64,000 bases of DNA, from assembly GCA_902651635.1 (NCBI GenBank), contig CACRSC010001925.1, forward strand, positions 672,011 to 736,010. Direction: 5' to 3'. The notes below the pieces were generated by a model. It made no database searches and had not been told where the DNA came from. It saw nothing but the letters and a program-made list of their open reading frames with translations. Shown here piece after piece: positions 38,401 to 46,839 of this stretch. The DNA comes from Mastigamoeba balamuthi. Its lineage: Eukaryota; Evosea; Mastigamoebida; Mastigamoebidae. Each line of letters begins with the position of its first letter. Within the stretch, counting starts at the first letter, position 1. The position numbers were made by a program, and so were the translations under genes.

Positions 38401-39060
38401 TCGGAGCCCAACACGCGCTCGCTGCTGCGCACGCACAACAGCGAGCTGCTGGCCTCCTCGCGAGGCTCCGACGCGCTGGCCGGCACCTCGGGGGCCCCGC
38501 CCGCTGCGTCCGCGGCCCTCGCGGCGTCGGCGCGGACGTCGCAGAGGCCGCGCAGGAGAGCCGCCGACGACGGCCTCGACGCCTCGGCGCCCCTTCGGAG
38601 GAGCGCGCTGCGCGAGGAGGGCAGGGCGATGTCCCCGTCGGAGCTGCTGGCCGCGACGCCGCCGGGCTCCCCGATGAGGAGGTCGGGCGCCGCTGGCGCT
38701 GGGCGGGCGGCAGCACCGCGCAGGCAGCGGCCAGCGGGCGACCTCGGGGCCACGGGCGGGCAGGCGCCGCAGTCCCCGACGCCCCGCTCGCCCGGGAGGC
38801 AGCGCGCGGCGGCGGGGCGCGCGTCGCTGGGGTCGCAGAGCGGCGGGGAGTCGGGCCCGGAGAGGACGACGCCGAGGGCCGCGGGGGCGAGGAAGAGGCC
38901 GCCGGGATCGCCTGCGGCGAGGGGCGGCAGGGGGCAGCAGGCGTCGCCCAGGCCCGCGCGGACGCCGCCCAGGCAGGCAGCCGAGCAGAGCCAGGCCCCT
39001 CCGAGGGCCAGCACGCGCGGCCGCACGTTCCTCGACGAGTACACGGGGCTGGATGACTGA
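20475..39060 (+). CDS. giant multidomain surface receptor: kelch, 21 tandem repeats, PSI, Calx-beta-like repeats, IPT-like, multi-pass membrane domain
   Basis: One long chain of exons on the plus strand, with introns of about 45-70 bp. It starts with a signal peptide (MATSPLLCALLCTAACRA; exon 1 is 20475-20580). Kelch-like blades follow (DSWIFFGGATSSSS, GLWFFGGVGESE, RMWLIGGANTSN, YVYVYGGRALDVLNDMW). Then come 21 repeats of about 100 aa, two Cys-rich PSI-like modules, about ten Calx-beta-like repeats, an IPT-like unit (FTATGSGFNQGIKVWVDY) and a Cys-rich segment (CKSCPTGATCPGG, GSFCGSCTKGYYLN). About nine hydrophobic helices follow (36.57-37.84 kb), then a long Ser/Ala/Pro-rich tail ending DEYTGLDD. 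The arrangement suggests a very large extracellular stalk and a channel- or receptor-like membrane part, in adhesion or sensing. I cannot exclude that it is two adjacent genes; no internal start with a signal peptide is obvious. The C-terminal membrane family is not recognised. Confidence 0.75.
21819..31110 (+). repeat. 21 tandem protein repeats (GPxIxSxVAxDPDNxDAVYxxGD units)
   Basis: Each unit of about 300-450 bp including introns opens with GPxIxSxVAxDPDNxDAxYxxGDxIxIxF(S/D)xxTN. It continues with a LFxFSxxLGxxYTGxW strand pair and a VITIxDxTGxxPPxIGxLxVTV strand, and closes with SLPSxxxSPxLTGNWGT. GP-starts lie near 21819, 22230, 22597, 23049, 23507, 23917, 24380, 24895, 25346, 25693, 26158, 26665, 27115, 27529, 27992, 28447, 28893, 29342, 29823, 30342 and 30717. 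Many boundaries carry a phase-2 intron in NWGTL/PGP, while others are fused without one. The pattern suggests an Ig-like beta sandwich, probably extracellular. Confidence 0.85.
31120..31560 (+). other. two PSI-like Cys-rich modules inside the giant receptor
   Basis: These follow the last tandem repeat directly. One exon encodes CSLCTASSRCGWCAETQSC and the next encodes CHTCTADTYCGWCSSTGTC. The CGWC core and spacing match PSI modules, which usually link beta domains on cell-surface receptors. They resemble the modules of the gene at 1-700. Confidence 0.65.
31560..35900 (+). repeat. about ten Calx-beta-like repeats in the giant receptor
   Basis: Units of about 100-130 aa repeat the pattern YTTESGGxATxxVxLxSxPTxxVxV, then LxFxxxxWxxxQxVTxxGVDDxVxDG and TYxVxVGPSxSxDALYSGL, and close in VxxxNxDN. 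Units begin near 31.58, 32.02, 32.45, 32.87, 33.35, 33.68, 34.15, 34.53, 34.98 and 35.43 kb. The acidic VDDxxxDGN and NIDNEN stretches resemble the calcium-binding edges of Calx-beta domains. Calcium binding is inferred, not shown. Confidence 0.7.
36560..37850 (+). other. membrane domain of the giant receptor (about nine helices)
   Basis: Hydrophobic stretches in order: WFYILCAAFAAFVAMLL, HMFWAIMFFQAIVAVV, FLVTLVCAIVLFWAF, YMLIITMLTYYIVTL, MAIVVVSYVVLVAYSI, LYLMFLFALALINALF, VLFLGTFVAVLWV, CCVMLGAAAYGVLLNF and LWVLGIVHLMAIAFAVVAYG. A Cys-rich outside module precedes them and a Ser-rich tail of about 400 residues follows, presumably cytoplasmic. Family not recognised. Confidence 0.7.
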
Positions 39061-39074
39061 GTTTACCCACCCGT

Positions 39075-39163
39075 CGAAAACCCGCCCACATCAACTGCGT
39101 TGTGCTCTCTGTGCTGTTTTCTCTTTCGGCTGCGGATATTGATCCTATCGCAGCGCCGCCGGC
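39075..39163 (+). repeat. direct repeat copy A (downstream of the giant receptor stop)
   Basis: Begins CGAAAACCCGCCCACATCAA and is about 80 % identical by eye to the copy at 40229-40320. It starts 14 bases after the stop codon of the giant receptor, so it may be a duplicated 3' untranslated or terminator region. Confidence 0.7.
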
Positions 39164-40228
39164 GGTGTGTGCGTACGTCGTCACTCGCGAGGCAGGGAGG
39201 CTGCATGAGCGGGAACCGGACGTCTGCGTGGCAGTGCTTGAACGTGCCCTGCGGTGCCCGTGCTGCCGCGGATTCGTGTGTCCTCGTGCGTCTGCGTGAG
39301 GCGGTGCGGTGGCGGCGCGAGCACCCGCACGATGTCCGCATGGCCGCCCTCGTAGCGCCCTACCGGGACAGCGGCCACGCGGCGCTGGCCGTGTGGGTCG
39401 TGCGGCTGTGAAGGATTACAGGACTGTTCCCAGTGATTCTGGGCTCAGGATGGCCATCCTCAAGTCGAGCAAGCGGACCGTCGTGACAGAGGACTGGCTT
39501 CTTACGCTCGACTTCTATCACGACGCCAGTCAGGATCACAAAGGTGATAGAGGCCTGTCAGAGGCGATGATGACGTGGCCTCTCCTCCCGTGCGCAGAGC
39601 AACTTCACCGCAGGGCCGGAACACTGCAGAGCCTGTGGTGTGGACTAGGTCAAGACTCCGTTCTGTGTCGTTCAGCTGATAGTATGGCGCCGTTCCTCTC
39701 AGCACACAGCGCGCAGGGCGCACTGGACAAGGCGCAGCGCTGTGCAGACGGAGAGCTCGTCGACGACTGTCACGCATAGTTGCGCGAGGCCGCACGTCGT
39801 TTTCACGCTGCGAGCACGCCCGTGAGTGCATCGGCGTTGCCCGTGCACTCGTAGATGACGTCGTACGATCGGGAAGGCCGAGCCGCCAGCTGCAGCGTGC
39901 TGTGCGCGAGGCAGAAGGGCCGCTGTGTGGCCCTGGTGGCCGTGCACGGGGTGTGGCGCCCGTGAGTGTGGCCAGGAGGCTTGGCGCACGATGGTGGCAA
40001 GCACACTGGTCGTGGCTCGTTGGTGGGTGCGTGATCCGCAGGCCGAGCAGTCCAGGTTATCCTTCGGGGCCGCCTGTCGCCACCTCTGTCCCCGCCTCTG
40101 TCCCACAGCTGTCTGTCCCCCACAATACTCCGGAACAATTGAGTGTATTGTTGTCCTTCCTCGTCGCCCCGGAGGACCTGGTGGAGGAGGTAGCGCTGCG
40201 CGCCGAGTGCAGCAAGTAACCCACGGCG

Positions 40229-40320
40229 CGAAAACCCGCCCAAATCAACTGTATTGTTCTATCTGTGCTGTTTTCCGCTCTCTCGGCTACGGCTATGATG
40301 CTATCACAGCGCCTCCGGCC
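40229..40320 (+). repeat. direct repeat copy B (after an open frame ending at 40219)
   Basis: Begins CGAAAACCCGCCCAAATCAA and keeps blocks such as CTGTGCTGTTTTC and CAGCGCC in the same order as copy A. It also follows an in-frame stop closely, as copy A does, which supports duplication of a gene end. Confidence 0.7.
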
Positions 40321-40571
40321 ACCCGTTCTTGTATGGCCTCGCTGTCGCTTGGAGGCCGGGGGGATTGAGATGGAAGATTCGTCCGCGGATTTGTATCCGG
40401 TGATAAACTGATATTTTGAGTAAAGCCCCGGAACGGATGTAAGGGGGTCGGGCTATTCTTGGTCCACACTACCCAACTCTGCACATAATCTTCTTTTCCA
40501 AATAAAACCCCCGCAATCCCAGAGCCCTCCAGCACCGTCTCCCCGTCTTCCCACCCTCGCCACCCGCACAG

Positions 40572-43500
40572 ATGCACCTCGCGATCCTCGTCCTGTCGGT
40601 TCTGGTGCTGCAGCGGCTGGCGGTGGCGACACGGACGTGCTACGGGTGCTGCTTCAGCTTCAGCTTCCCCGAGCTGCCCACCGTGCCCGTCAACTGGACC
40701 ACCGGCGTGCCCCTGCGGCTCACCGACGGCTCCAACCCGCTGCGGCTCAACGCCGGCGGGCCCATGTACGCGGGCTGCCACGTGGTCTCGACGTACTACC
40801 GCGCCAACGGCGAGTGGAGCGACGCCTGGACGAGCAGCAGCGGTGCCGCCATGAAGGGCATCAGCGTCTTCTACCTCGACAACGCGTCGGCCCTCTGGAT
40901 GCGCCCGCTGGCACCCGACGAGTCGACCCTGCGCACGACCATGTGCACCGACGGCGTCGCCGTGCTGTCGATCGCGTGCCCCGCGGAGCGCGTGCGGTCG
41001 TGCGCGTACGTCAAGTGGAGCCCAGGGCTGCCCGAGGAGTCCTGCTACGACCTCGTCGCCCCGGACCCCATCACGCGCACCGACCCCGTCTGCTCGGCCC
41101 CGCCCCCCTCGAGCAGCAGCAGCAGCAGCAGCGTCGCCGCCAGCAGCAGCGCAGCTGCGGGGCCGCTGAGCAGCTCGCAGTCGTCCGCGGACCCGTGCGG
41201 AGAGCAGCGGGGCGTCTGCGAGGCGCAGTTCAGGCAGTGCGCGCCCGCGGGCAGCGCAGACGCCCCCACGGCCTGCGCGTGCCTCAAGGCCCTCGTGCCC
41301 TGCCTCACGGCCACCGCGGCCACGGCCGCCTGCGCCGTCGACGTCGAGGCTGTGCTCGCGGAGCTCCGCATCCCCGCGTCGCTCTGCCAGCGCAAGTCCG
41401 CCCCCAACTGCTACTTTCAGGTCCGGTTCTCCCAGCGGGAAGCCCAGGGAGGCGGTGGTCCCCTCCCCACGGCGTTTTTTCGTCGAAATTCGGACTTTTC
41501 TCTCGCGGACGCTTCCGGTTATTTTGTCGTTTTTCCGCGGAGGAAAAAAGGAAGAGGGGCTGACGTGTCTCTCGCTGGGGAAGGCGTTCGGGGACCCGCA
41601 CTTTGTCACGTGGGAGAGGCCGAGGCGCGAGCGGCACCACCACGACGTGCTGCTGGACCTGCGGTACTGGCGCTGCGGAGACCTCGCGTACCCGCTGCTC
41701 TACGAGGGCGACAACTTCTCGCTGGCCGGGGCGGCGGCGGTGGTCCCGGGCTCGTGGGGCACCGAGACGTGGCTGACGAACCTGACGCTGCTCGTCGCGG
41801 GCCGGCCGGCGCTGGCGTTCTGGCCCGGCAGGGCCGTCGACGTGGGCTCGCTGCCCGCGGGCTTCGCGCTCTCGCGGGTGCACTGGTCGGGGCGCAGGGA
41901 CCCCTACATGCTGCAGTACACCGTCACGGCGCCCTCGGGCGAGTTCTTCACCGTCGAGGACCTCTACCAGCACTGGTTCCCCTCGTGGAGCCGACTCCAC
42001 CTCGAGCTCTTCGGCGTCTGCAAAGGTCCCCCGGGCGCCTCTCCCCCTCGGCGGTCCTGCGCTCACCTCCCCCGCTCGGTCCTCTCGCAGGGGCCGGGCA
42101 CGTGCAGGTGGGAGTGTCCGGCTGCCACAGGGGCGGCTCCACGCTGCCCATCGACTGGAGGCGCAGGGCCGTGGCGGCGGCGCCCGCGGCGTGCGCGGGG
42201 CTGGCGGGGCCCTACGCCGTCTCGTGCGGCGTCGACGTGCAGACGACCAGCAACGTCCACGTCGCCGAGGAGAGCGCGCTGATGGCCTCGAACGTGCAGA
42301 TGGCCGTCTCCTACCTCGCCATCTTCGGCGCCCCCGTCGCCGCGGCGGCCGCAGCCGCCGCCCTCAGCACCGCGGCCGTCGCGGGCATCGCTGCCGGCGC
42401 CTCGGCCGCGGCCCTCGCGGCCCTCGCGGGCGCGGCCGCCGGCGTCGTGGCTCTGAGGCGCAGGCGGAGGGGAGCAGAGGCCGGCGAGCCCGCGGAGGAG
42501 CAGCAAGAGGACGAGGAGGGCCCGCGGTTCAGCGTCGACGTGCTGCCCACCGGCGGCCACTGCAAGACGGGCAGCATCTCGGGCCGCGCGCCGCCCGTCG
42601 TCGTGACGTCGCTGACGCCGCAGCCGCAGTGGGCGGACCTCGGGGCCGGCGCGTGGACGCCGCCGCCGGGCGGCCGCACGCCGACGCGGGCCGTGTCGCG
42701 CGGGCCGTCGCCGCTGCCGGTGCCCGGGGGCCCCGCGTGCCCCAGGGCGTCGCTGCCGCCGTCGCGGGGCCCCTCGCCGTCGCCCGCGAGGTCGTCGCTC
42801 GAGATGCCGCGCCCGCAGAGGCCCCGCGAGGCGCCGCAGCTCGCGGAGGACGGCGGCGAGTGCCAGCGGCCCGCCGCGTGCGTCTCGAGGGGCCCGAGCC
42901 CCGCGATACGCAAGTCGCTCGAGGCGCTCGAGAGCCGCATCGCCTCGCGGGCCGCGACGCCCCCGGGCCGCCGCTCGCTCGAGGCCCCGCGCAGGGGGCC
43001 CTCGCCCGCGCCCGCGGGGCCTGGGAGGACGTCGGTGGGGCCGACGCCGACGCCTGTGCTGTGGCCGACGCCGACGGTGGCCCGCTGCCGCTCCCTCGAG
43101 CTCCTGGGGCCCCAGGTCTCGCCGCCGCCCAGGGGCCCGTCGCCCGCGGGGCCCATACAGCTCGGCAGGGTGCCGCTGGGGGCCGGGGGCGGCGGCCCGG
43201 CCCGCAGGTCGCTGGAGATGCCCGCCGGGGCGCGGGGGCCGTCGTCCCCTGCCTCCCGGCCCCCGCAGCCCTCGAGGGGCCTCTCGCCCAAGCCCCTCAG
43301 CAGGGCGTGCTCGGAGAACGGTCGCGGGCCGTGCATGGCAGCCAGGGAGGCGTCGCCAGTGGTGGCCAGCGGGCAGGCAGAGGGCGGGGCTGCCAACGCT
43401 GCGGGGTCGTCCCCGGTCCCCAGGCCCCCGCAGCCCTCGAGGGGCCTATCGCCCAAGCTCCTCAGCAGGACGTGCTCGGAGAACGGTCGGGTGTGCGTGG

Positions 43501-43817
43501 CAGCCAGGGAGGCGTCGCCAGTGGTGGCCAGCGGGCAGGGGGAGGGCGGGGCAGCGGTTGCCAGGGCGACGGGGTCCCCGGTCCCCAGGTCCTCGATGCC
43601 CGTCAGGGGCCAGTCGCCCACGCAGCAGGCCAGGGCCCCGGGGCAGCCGAGGCCGCTGGAGCGAGCGAGGACGCTGAGGGACCTGACGGAGAACGGCAGC
43701 AGCGCGGCCGGGGCTGCGGAGGGGGCGCCGGACAAGGGGGCGGGGCTGCGCAGGGCCAACACGTCGAGGTCCTACACCGTCTTCCTCAGCAGAGGCCACG
43801 ACAACAACGGGCACTGA
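40572..43817 (+). CDS. single-pass membrane protein with vWD-like domain and RGPSP/RRSLE repeat tail
   Basis: Three exons, 40572-41420, 41584-42025 and 42091-43817, give 1005 aa. A signal peptide (MHLAILVLSVLVLQRLAVA) precedes a Cys-containing ectodomain and a poly-Ser linker. Splicing across the first intron gives FQAFGDPHFVTWERP, the GDPHF-x-T start of a von Willebrand D-like domain, which in other proteins mediates extracellular assembly. A long Ala-rich hydrophobic helix (about 42.31-42.45 kb) ends in RRRRRG, then a cytoplasmic tail of about 430 residues. In the tail RGPSP and R(R/K)SLEMP-type motifs recur about ten times, looking like basophilic kinase or SH3/14-3-3 ligand sites. Two nearly identical repeats (about 43.26-43.55 kb) contain SRGLSPK, CSENGR and REASPVVASGQ. 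The first intron seems to use an AAG acceptor. Function unknown; scaffolding or adhesion is inferred. Confidence 0.8.
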   Translation: MHLAILVLSVLVLQRLAVATRTCYGCCFSFSFPELPTVPVNWTTGVPLRLTDGSNPLRLNAGGPMYAGCHVVSTYYRANGEWSDAWTSSSGAAMKGISVFYLDNASALWMRPLAPDESTLRTTMCTDGVAVLSIACPAERVRSCAYVKWSPGLPEESCYDLVAPDPITRTDPVCSAPPPSSSSSSSSVAASSSAAAGPLSSSQSSADPCGEQRGVCEAQFRQCAPAGSADAPTACACLKALVPCLTATAATAACAVDVEAVLAELRIPASLCQRKSAPNCYFQVRFSQREAQGGGGPLPTAFFRRNSDFSLADASGYFVVFPRRKKGRGADVSLAGEGVRGPALCHVGEAEARAAPPRRAAGPAVLALRRPRVPAALRGRQLLAGRGGGGGPGLVGHRDVADEPDAARRGPAGAGVLARQGRRRGLAARGLRALAGALVGAQGPLHAAVHRHGALGRVLHRRGPLPALVPLVEPTPPRALRRLQRSPGRLSPSAVLRSPPPLGPLAGAGHVQVGVSGCHRGGSTLPIDWRRRAVAAAPAACAGLAGPYAVSCGVDVQTTSNVHVAEESALMASNVQMAVSYLAIFGAPVAAAAAAAALSTAAVAGIAAGASAAALAALAGAAAGVVALRRRRRGAEAGEPAEEQQEDEEGPRFSVDVLPTGGHCKTGSISGRAPPVVVTSLTPQPQWADLGAGAWTPPPGGRTPTRAVSRGPSPLPVPGGPACPRASLPPSRGPSPSPARSSLEMPRPQRPREAPQLAEDGGECQRPAACVSRGPSPAIRKSLEALESRIASRAATPPGRRSLEAPRRGPSPAPAGPGRTSVGPTPTPVLWPTPTVARCRSLELLGPQVSPPPRGPSPAGPIQLGRVPLGAGGGGPARRSLEMPAGARGPSSPASRPPQPSRGLSPKPLSRACSENGRGPCMAAREASPVVASGQAEGGAANAAGSSPVPRPPQPSRGLSPKLLSRTCSENGRVCVAAREASPVVASGQGEGGAAVARATGSPVPRSSMPVRGQSPTQQARAPGQPRPLERARTLRDLTENGSSAAGAAEGAPDKGAGLRRANTSRSYTVFLSRGHDNNGH

Positions 43818-43929
43818 GCGGCAGCGTGCTGGCGTGGCCCAACACATGGGCCCCGCAGTAATGGCGCACAGCAGCGCCTGTGATCATACAGCACTTGCAC
43901 AGCACAGAACAACACAGTACGGGAACCCA

Positions 43930-43969
43930 AGATATTGTCTGAAATTTCCACGGAATCCCGGGAATATCT
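43930..43969. promoter_or_regulatory. ATATC-type inverted repeat upstream of the NudC-like gene
   Basis: AGATATT (43930-43936) and AATATCT (43963-43969) form an inverted repeat about 105 bases before the predicted start codon. It belongs to the same style of short ATATC hairpins seen upstream of other genes here. Role inferred. Confidence 0.35.
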
Positions 43970-44074
43970 CGACAAGTTTTCCACGAGTTTTCGCCCGTGT
44001 TCCCCGTGCGATTCGCGGGGCGTTAGCGAAAATCACAATTCACACGTCTTAACGAAGCAGCCGCCCCACGCAAG

Positions 44075-45076
44075 ATGCCGTCTCGCTGGACTCCGTCAAA
44101 GTACGTCGGTACGCAGAGAGGGAGCGTTTGTGGGGGGCTGGTCTCTCCCTGGTCTCTCCTGTGGGTACTGGGGACTGAGGGGCTGGGGGGCTGAGGACTT
44201 GGGGACTTGGGGACTGACGGAGGGGCTGCGCAGACTACGGGGAGAAGGAGGACAACTACGAGTGGACGCAGACGCCCGACGACCTGACGCTCACGCTGCG
44301 GGTCGACGCCGCCACGCGGGCCAAGCAGGTCGACGTTGTCTTCAAGCCCGCCCACCTCGTCGTGGGCCTCAAGGGCCAGGCGCCCCTCATCAGCGTCCGC
44401 TCTCTCCCTCTCTGCTCTGCTCTCTCTCTCTCTCTCTTTCTCTCCCTCTGCACGGGCTCTCCCTCCCCCTCTGAGCAGACTCTGCCCTGCTGTTTACTGC
44501 GGTCAGCGGCCTCGGAGGGAGCACTGGGGTGCTGGGGCGCTGCCCTGTCTGCCGTTTGTTGTGGTTTTCTTTTTGTTTGGCGTCTGTCTCTCTGTCTCTC
44601 TGTCTCTCACTTGGGTGCTCCGCTGGCTTTGCCTTGCTTCCTCTTCCTGAAGCGCGTCTGACCCACCTGGCGGCTGCTGTGCAGGGCGCGCTGTGCAAGA
44701 CGATCAACGTGGAGGAGAGCACGTGGACCATCCGTACGCCAGGCTGCTCCCTCTTCTTTGCGGCAAGAGGAGGGGACCACTCTGGGGGACGGGGCCGCTG
44801 TGCTGACTGGGGGCTGGCGGGCGTGGTGGGTGCGCAGAGGAGGGAGTGCTGGAGGTGATCCTGGCCAAGGGCACCGACAGCAGGGGCGACGACGAGGGCA
44901 AGTGGTGGCCCAGCGTCATCGTGGGCCACAAGACCATCGACACCAAGGCCTGCGAGAGCACGCGCTTCCTCGACGAGTCGCTCCTCAAGCGCATCTACGA
45001 GGAGAAGCACGCCAAGAAGGACGCCGAGGCCGCCGAGGCCGCCGCTGCCGCTGCCGCTGCCCCCACCGCCAAGTAG
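44075..45076 (+). CDS. NudC-type CS-domain protein (Hsp90 co-chaperone-like)
   Basis: Four exons, 44075-44108, 44234-44394, 44685-44733 and 44838-45076, give 160 aa, in frame. After a short start (MPSRWTPSKYVDYGEKEDN) comes a CS domain with the NudC signature: YEWTQTPDDLTLTLRVD, QVDVVFKPAHLVVGLKGQAP, the GALCKTINVEESTWTI strand and a WWPSVIVGHKTIDT end. NudC proteins assist Hsp90 and dynein/dynactin-related clients and nuclear migration in the cytosol. The C-terminal tail is a Lys/Glu/Ala helix. The third intron-bounded exon is only 49 bp. The second intron (290 bp) is longer than usual and has CT-rich tracts. The start codon is the first ATG; its 34-base exon ends in phase 1, which only the GTACGC donor satisfies. 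Confidence 0.85.
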
Positions 45077-45343
45077 ACCCCTACGGCCCCAGCAGCCCCT
45101 CTCCCTGTTATACAACACAACGGCGGTCTTCTTTTCTCGTCATTTTTTCATCGATTTCGCACTGAGAGAACAGCGCCCGCTGGGCCACTGTTGGAACGCG
45201 GAACCCCTGATGGGTGGGCGATAGATATTAGCTATAAAATCTCTGAGATTCCGCACGATATTCGAGTCTCCCCCGATTGCATCACAGATATCCAGGTGTT
45301 GTGCGCACAAGCAAAGCAACTCTGCGCGGCGCGGCGGGGGGCG

Positions 45344-46075
45344 ATGGAGCAGCACCGCGACGCCATGCGCCAGATCGCCCTCGACTCCCAGCGCCACGCC
45401 GACACCTGGGAGACGCTGCTCTCGCAGTCGGTCGGCACCCTCAGCACGCTCTGCGCGCTCAGCTCGCGCTTCGACCCCTCGTCGCCCGCGCAGCTCGCGC
45501 GCCTCGAGTCATCGATGACGTCACTGCGGCGCGCGCTGGCGCTCATGCGGGGCGCGGCGGACGGCATGGCGCGCAACGGCGCCAGGTCGCTGGAGTACTT
45601 TGGCGGCAGCGTGCGCGGGCAGGGCGCCGCGGCCTCGTGCGCGCGCGGCGCCGTCGGCGGGGGCGTCAGCGCCGCCGAGTGCGCGGGTGCGGGGGCTATT
45701 ATTAGCGCCGCTGAATATCTCCCCTCGTTATATCGAGAATCTGGATCTATATCAGCGGGATTATCTGGAACCAACCAAAACAACCAAACCCAACCAACCG
45801 TGTTTGCCAACGCGCATGTGCGCGCAGAGATTGCGTTGCAGATGGCTGCGCAGTACGAGAGGGAGTACTGGACCAAGGCGCAGCTGATCGAGCGGATCGA
45901 CTACAGCAGGACCGACGACATCGACGGGGTCATGGAGCAGTGGGCCGCCGACGCCGCCATCGACAAGAAGTCCAGTGCGCCTATCTCCATCCCTCCATCC
46001 CTCTGGCCCCCCTCTCGTGCGCTCACCAGCTGCCCCGCAGTCCGGGCTGCCCTGCAGAGACTGGCCAAGGCCTGA
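45344..46075 (+). CDS. small helical protein of unknown function
   Basis: Three exons, 45344-45686, 45828-45974 and 46041-46075, give 174 aa. Donors are GTGCGG and GTGCGC. The product is almost entirely helical: an amphipathic coiled-coil-like start (MEQHRDAMRQIALDSQRHAD), a second helix (LESSMTSLRRALALMRGAAD) and a C-terminal half with EIALQMAAQYEREYWTKAQL. It ends in a basic helix (IRAALQRLAKA). No family is recognised; it could be a subunit of a coiled-coil complex. An in-frame upstream ATG at 45191 would add 51 residues but passes through an AT-rich ATATC-type stretch that looks like promoter, so 45344 is preferred. The first intron (141 bp) also contains AATATCTC-type sequence. Confidence 0.6.
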   Translation: MEQHRDAMRQIALDSQRHADTWETLLSQSVGTLSTLCALSSRFDPSSPAQLARLESSMTSLRRALALMRGAADGMARNGARSLEYFGGSVRGQGAAASCARGAVGGGVSAAECAGAGAIISAAEYLPSLYRESGSISAGLSGTNQNNQTQPTVFANAHVRAEIALQMAAQYEREYWTKAQLIERIDYSRTDDIDGVMEQWAADAAIDKKSSAPISIPPSLWPPSRALTSCPAVRAALQRLAKA

Positions 46076-46839
46076 TCCCCTCGCCCAAGTGCCCAATAAA
46101 CCCATCGGACTTGGCCAACACCGCACGGCCTGCCTGCTGCGTTGCTGTGTGCTGTACCAATTGCCCGCTCGCTCCCTTGAGCCTGCAAGGGCCTAGGAGC
46201 CAATGGAGGGCCCGTGGCGGAAGGGGAGACACGGAACGAAACACCCCCTGGCGTTCACACCTGGGGAACCCGACTCTCTGCCTGAGCAAATGTGGGTGTT
46301 CCCCGGGTGCCCTCAAAGTATGTCCGTATCCCAGAGTTACCCCGGGGTGTGCCCTGGTACACCCTGGGAGGAACTCCAGGGCTCCCCCAGGGGTGACCCC
46401 TTATGTGGGAGTGCACTCTAGGGTGTGCTTCGTTCCGTGAGGAGGGTGTGCTGTTCCTTCATATCCTGAGGAGAGTGCCAGCCAGTGCCTTTACAGAATC
46501 CGGAATGCAATTGATTTTGATATAACTACCGTAGCTGAGAAACCGACACAGAACACAGAGCTCAAGTGGGGGAAGTTGCATCGTCCAGGAAGGGGGAGGT
46601 GTGGGCCTCCGGCACGCAGCTGCCAGAGGAGCAGCCCCTCCGGTGCTGGCCAGGCAGTGGGGGTGGGAGGCGGGCGGGGGTGGGCGCTTCTCGAGGCCAC
46701 CGCAACCGCAGGGCCCCCGCATTGCATCCCCCCTCTCCCCTCTCTCCCCCTCTAGGGACGACGCAGCACGACAGCGGACCCCCACTGTTATGGCGCCTAT
46801 TACAAACAAACAGCCCAGCCGGCCCCACCGCCGGCCGCG
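46076..46839. other. convergent intergenic region with CCCNGGG cluster
   Basis: This is the 3' flank of the small helical gene (plus) and of the RhoGEF gene (minus). Between about 46260 and 46430, short CCC/GGG palindromes recur at close spacing (CCCCGGG, CCCCGGGG, CCCTGG, CCCTGGG, CCAGGG, CCCAGGGG). I see no coding feature. Confidence 0.5.

Larger units (their letters stand above)
39061..40571. other. intergenic region with gene-like fragments and a duplicated 3' flank
   Basis: No complete gene can be built here. Protein-like stretches appear on the plus strand, such as MAILKSSKRTVVTEDWLLTL (39450-39540) and TPEQLSVLLSFLVAPEDLVE ending at a TAA at 40217, but the splice joins between them are unclear. 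They may be a small multi-exon gene or a decayed one. A diverged direct repeat brackets the stretch. Confidence 0.4.

Noticed and set aside
42311-43762. Long minus-strand open frame opposite the RGPSP tail
   Set aside because: It mirrors a low-complexity, GC-rich coding exon on the plus strand and has no domain; GC-rich codons leave the antisense frame open.
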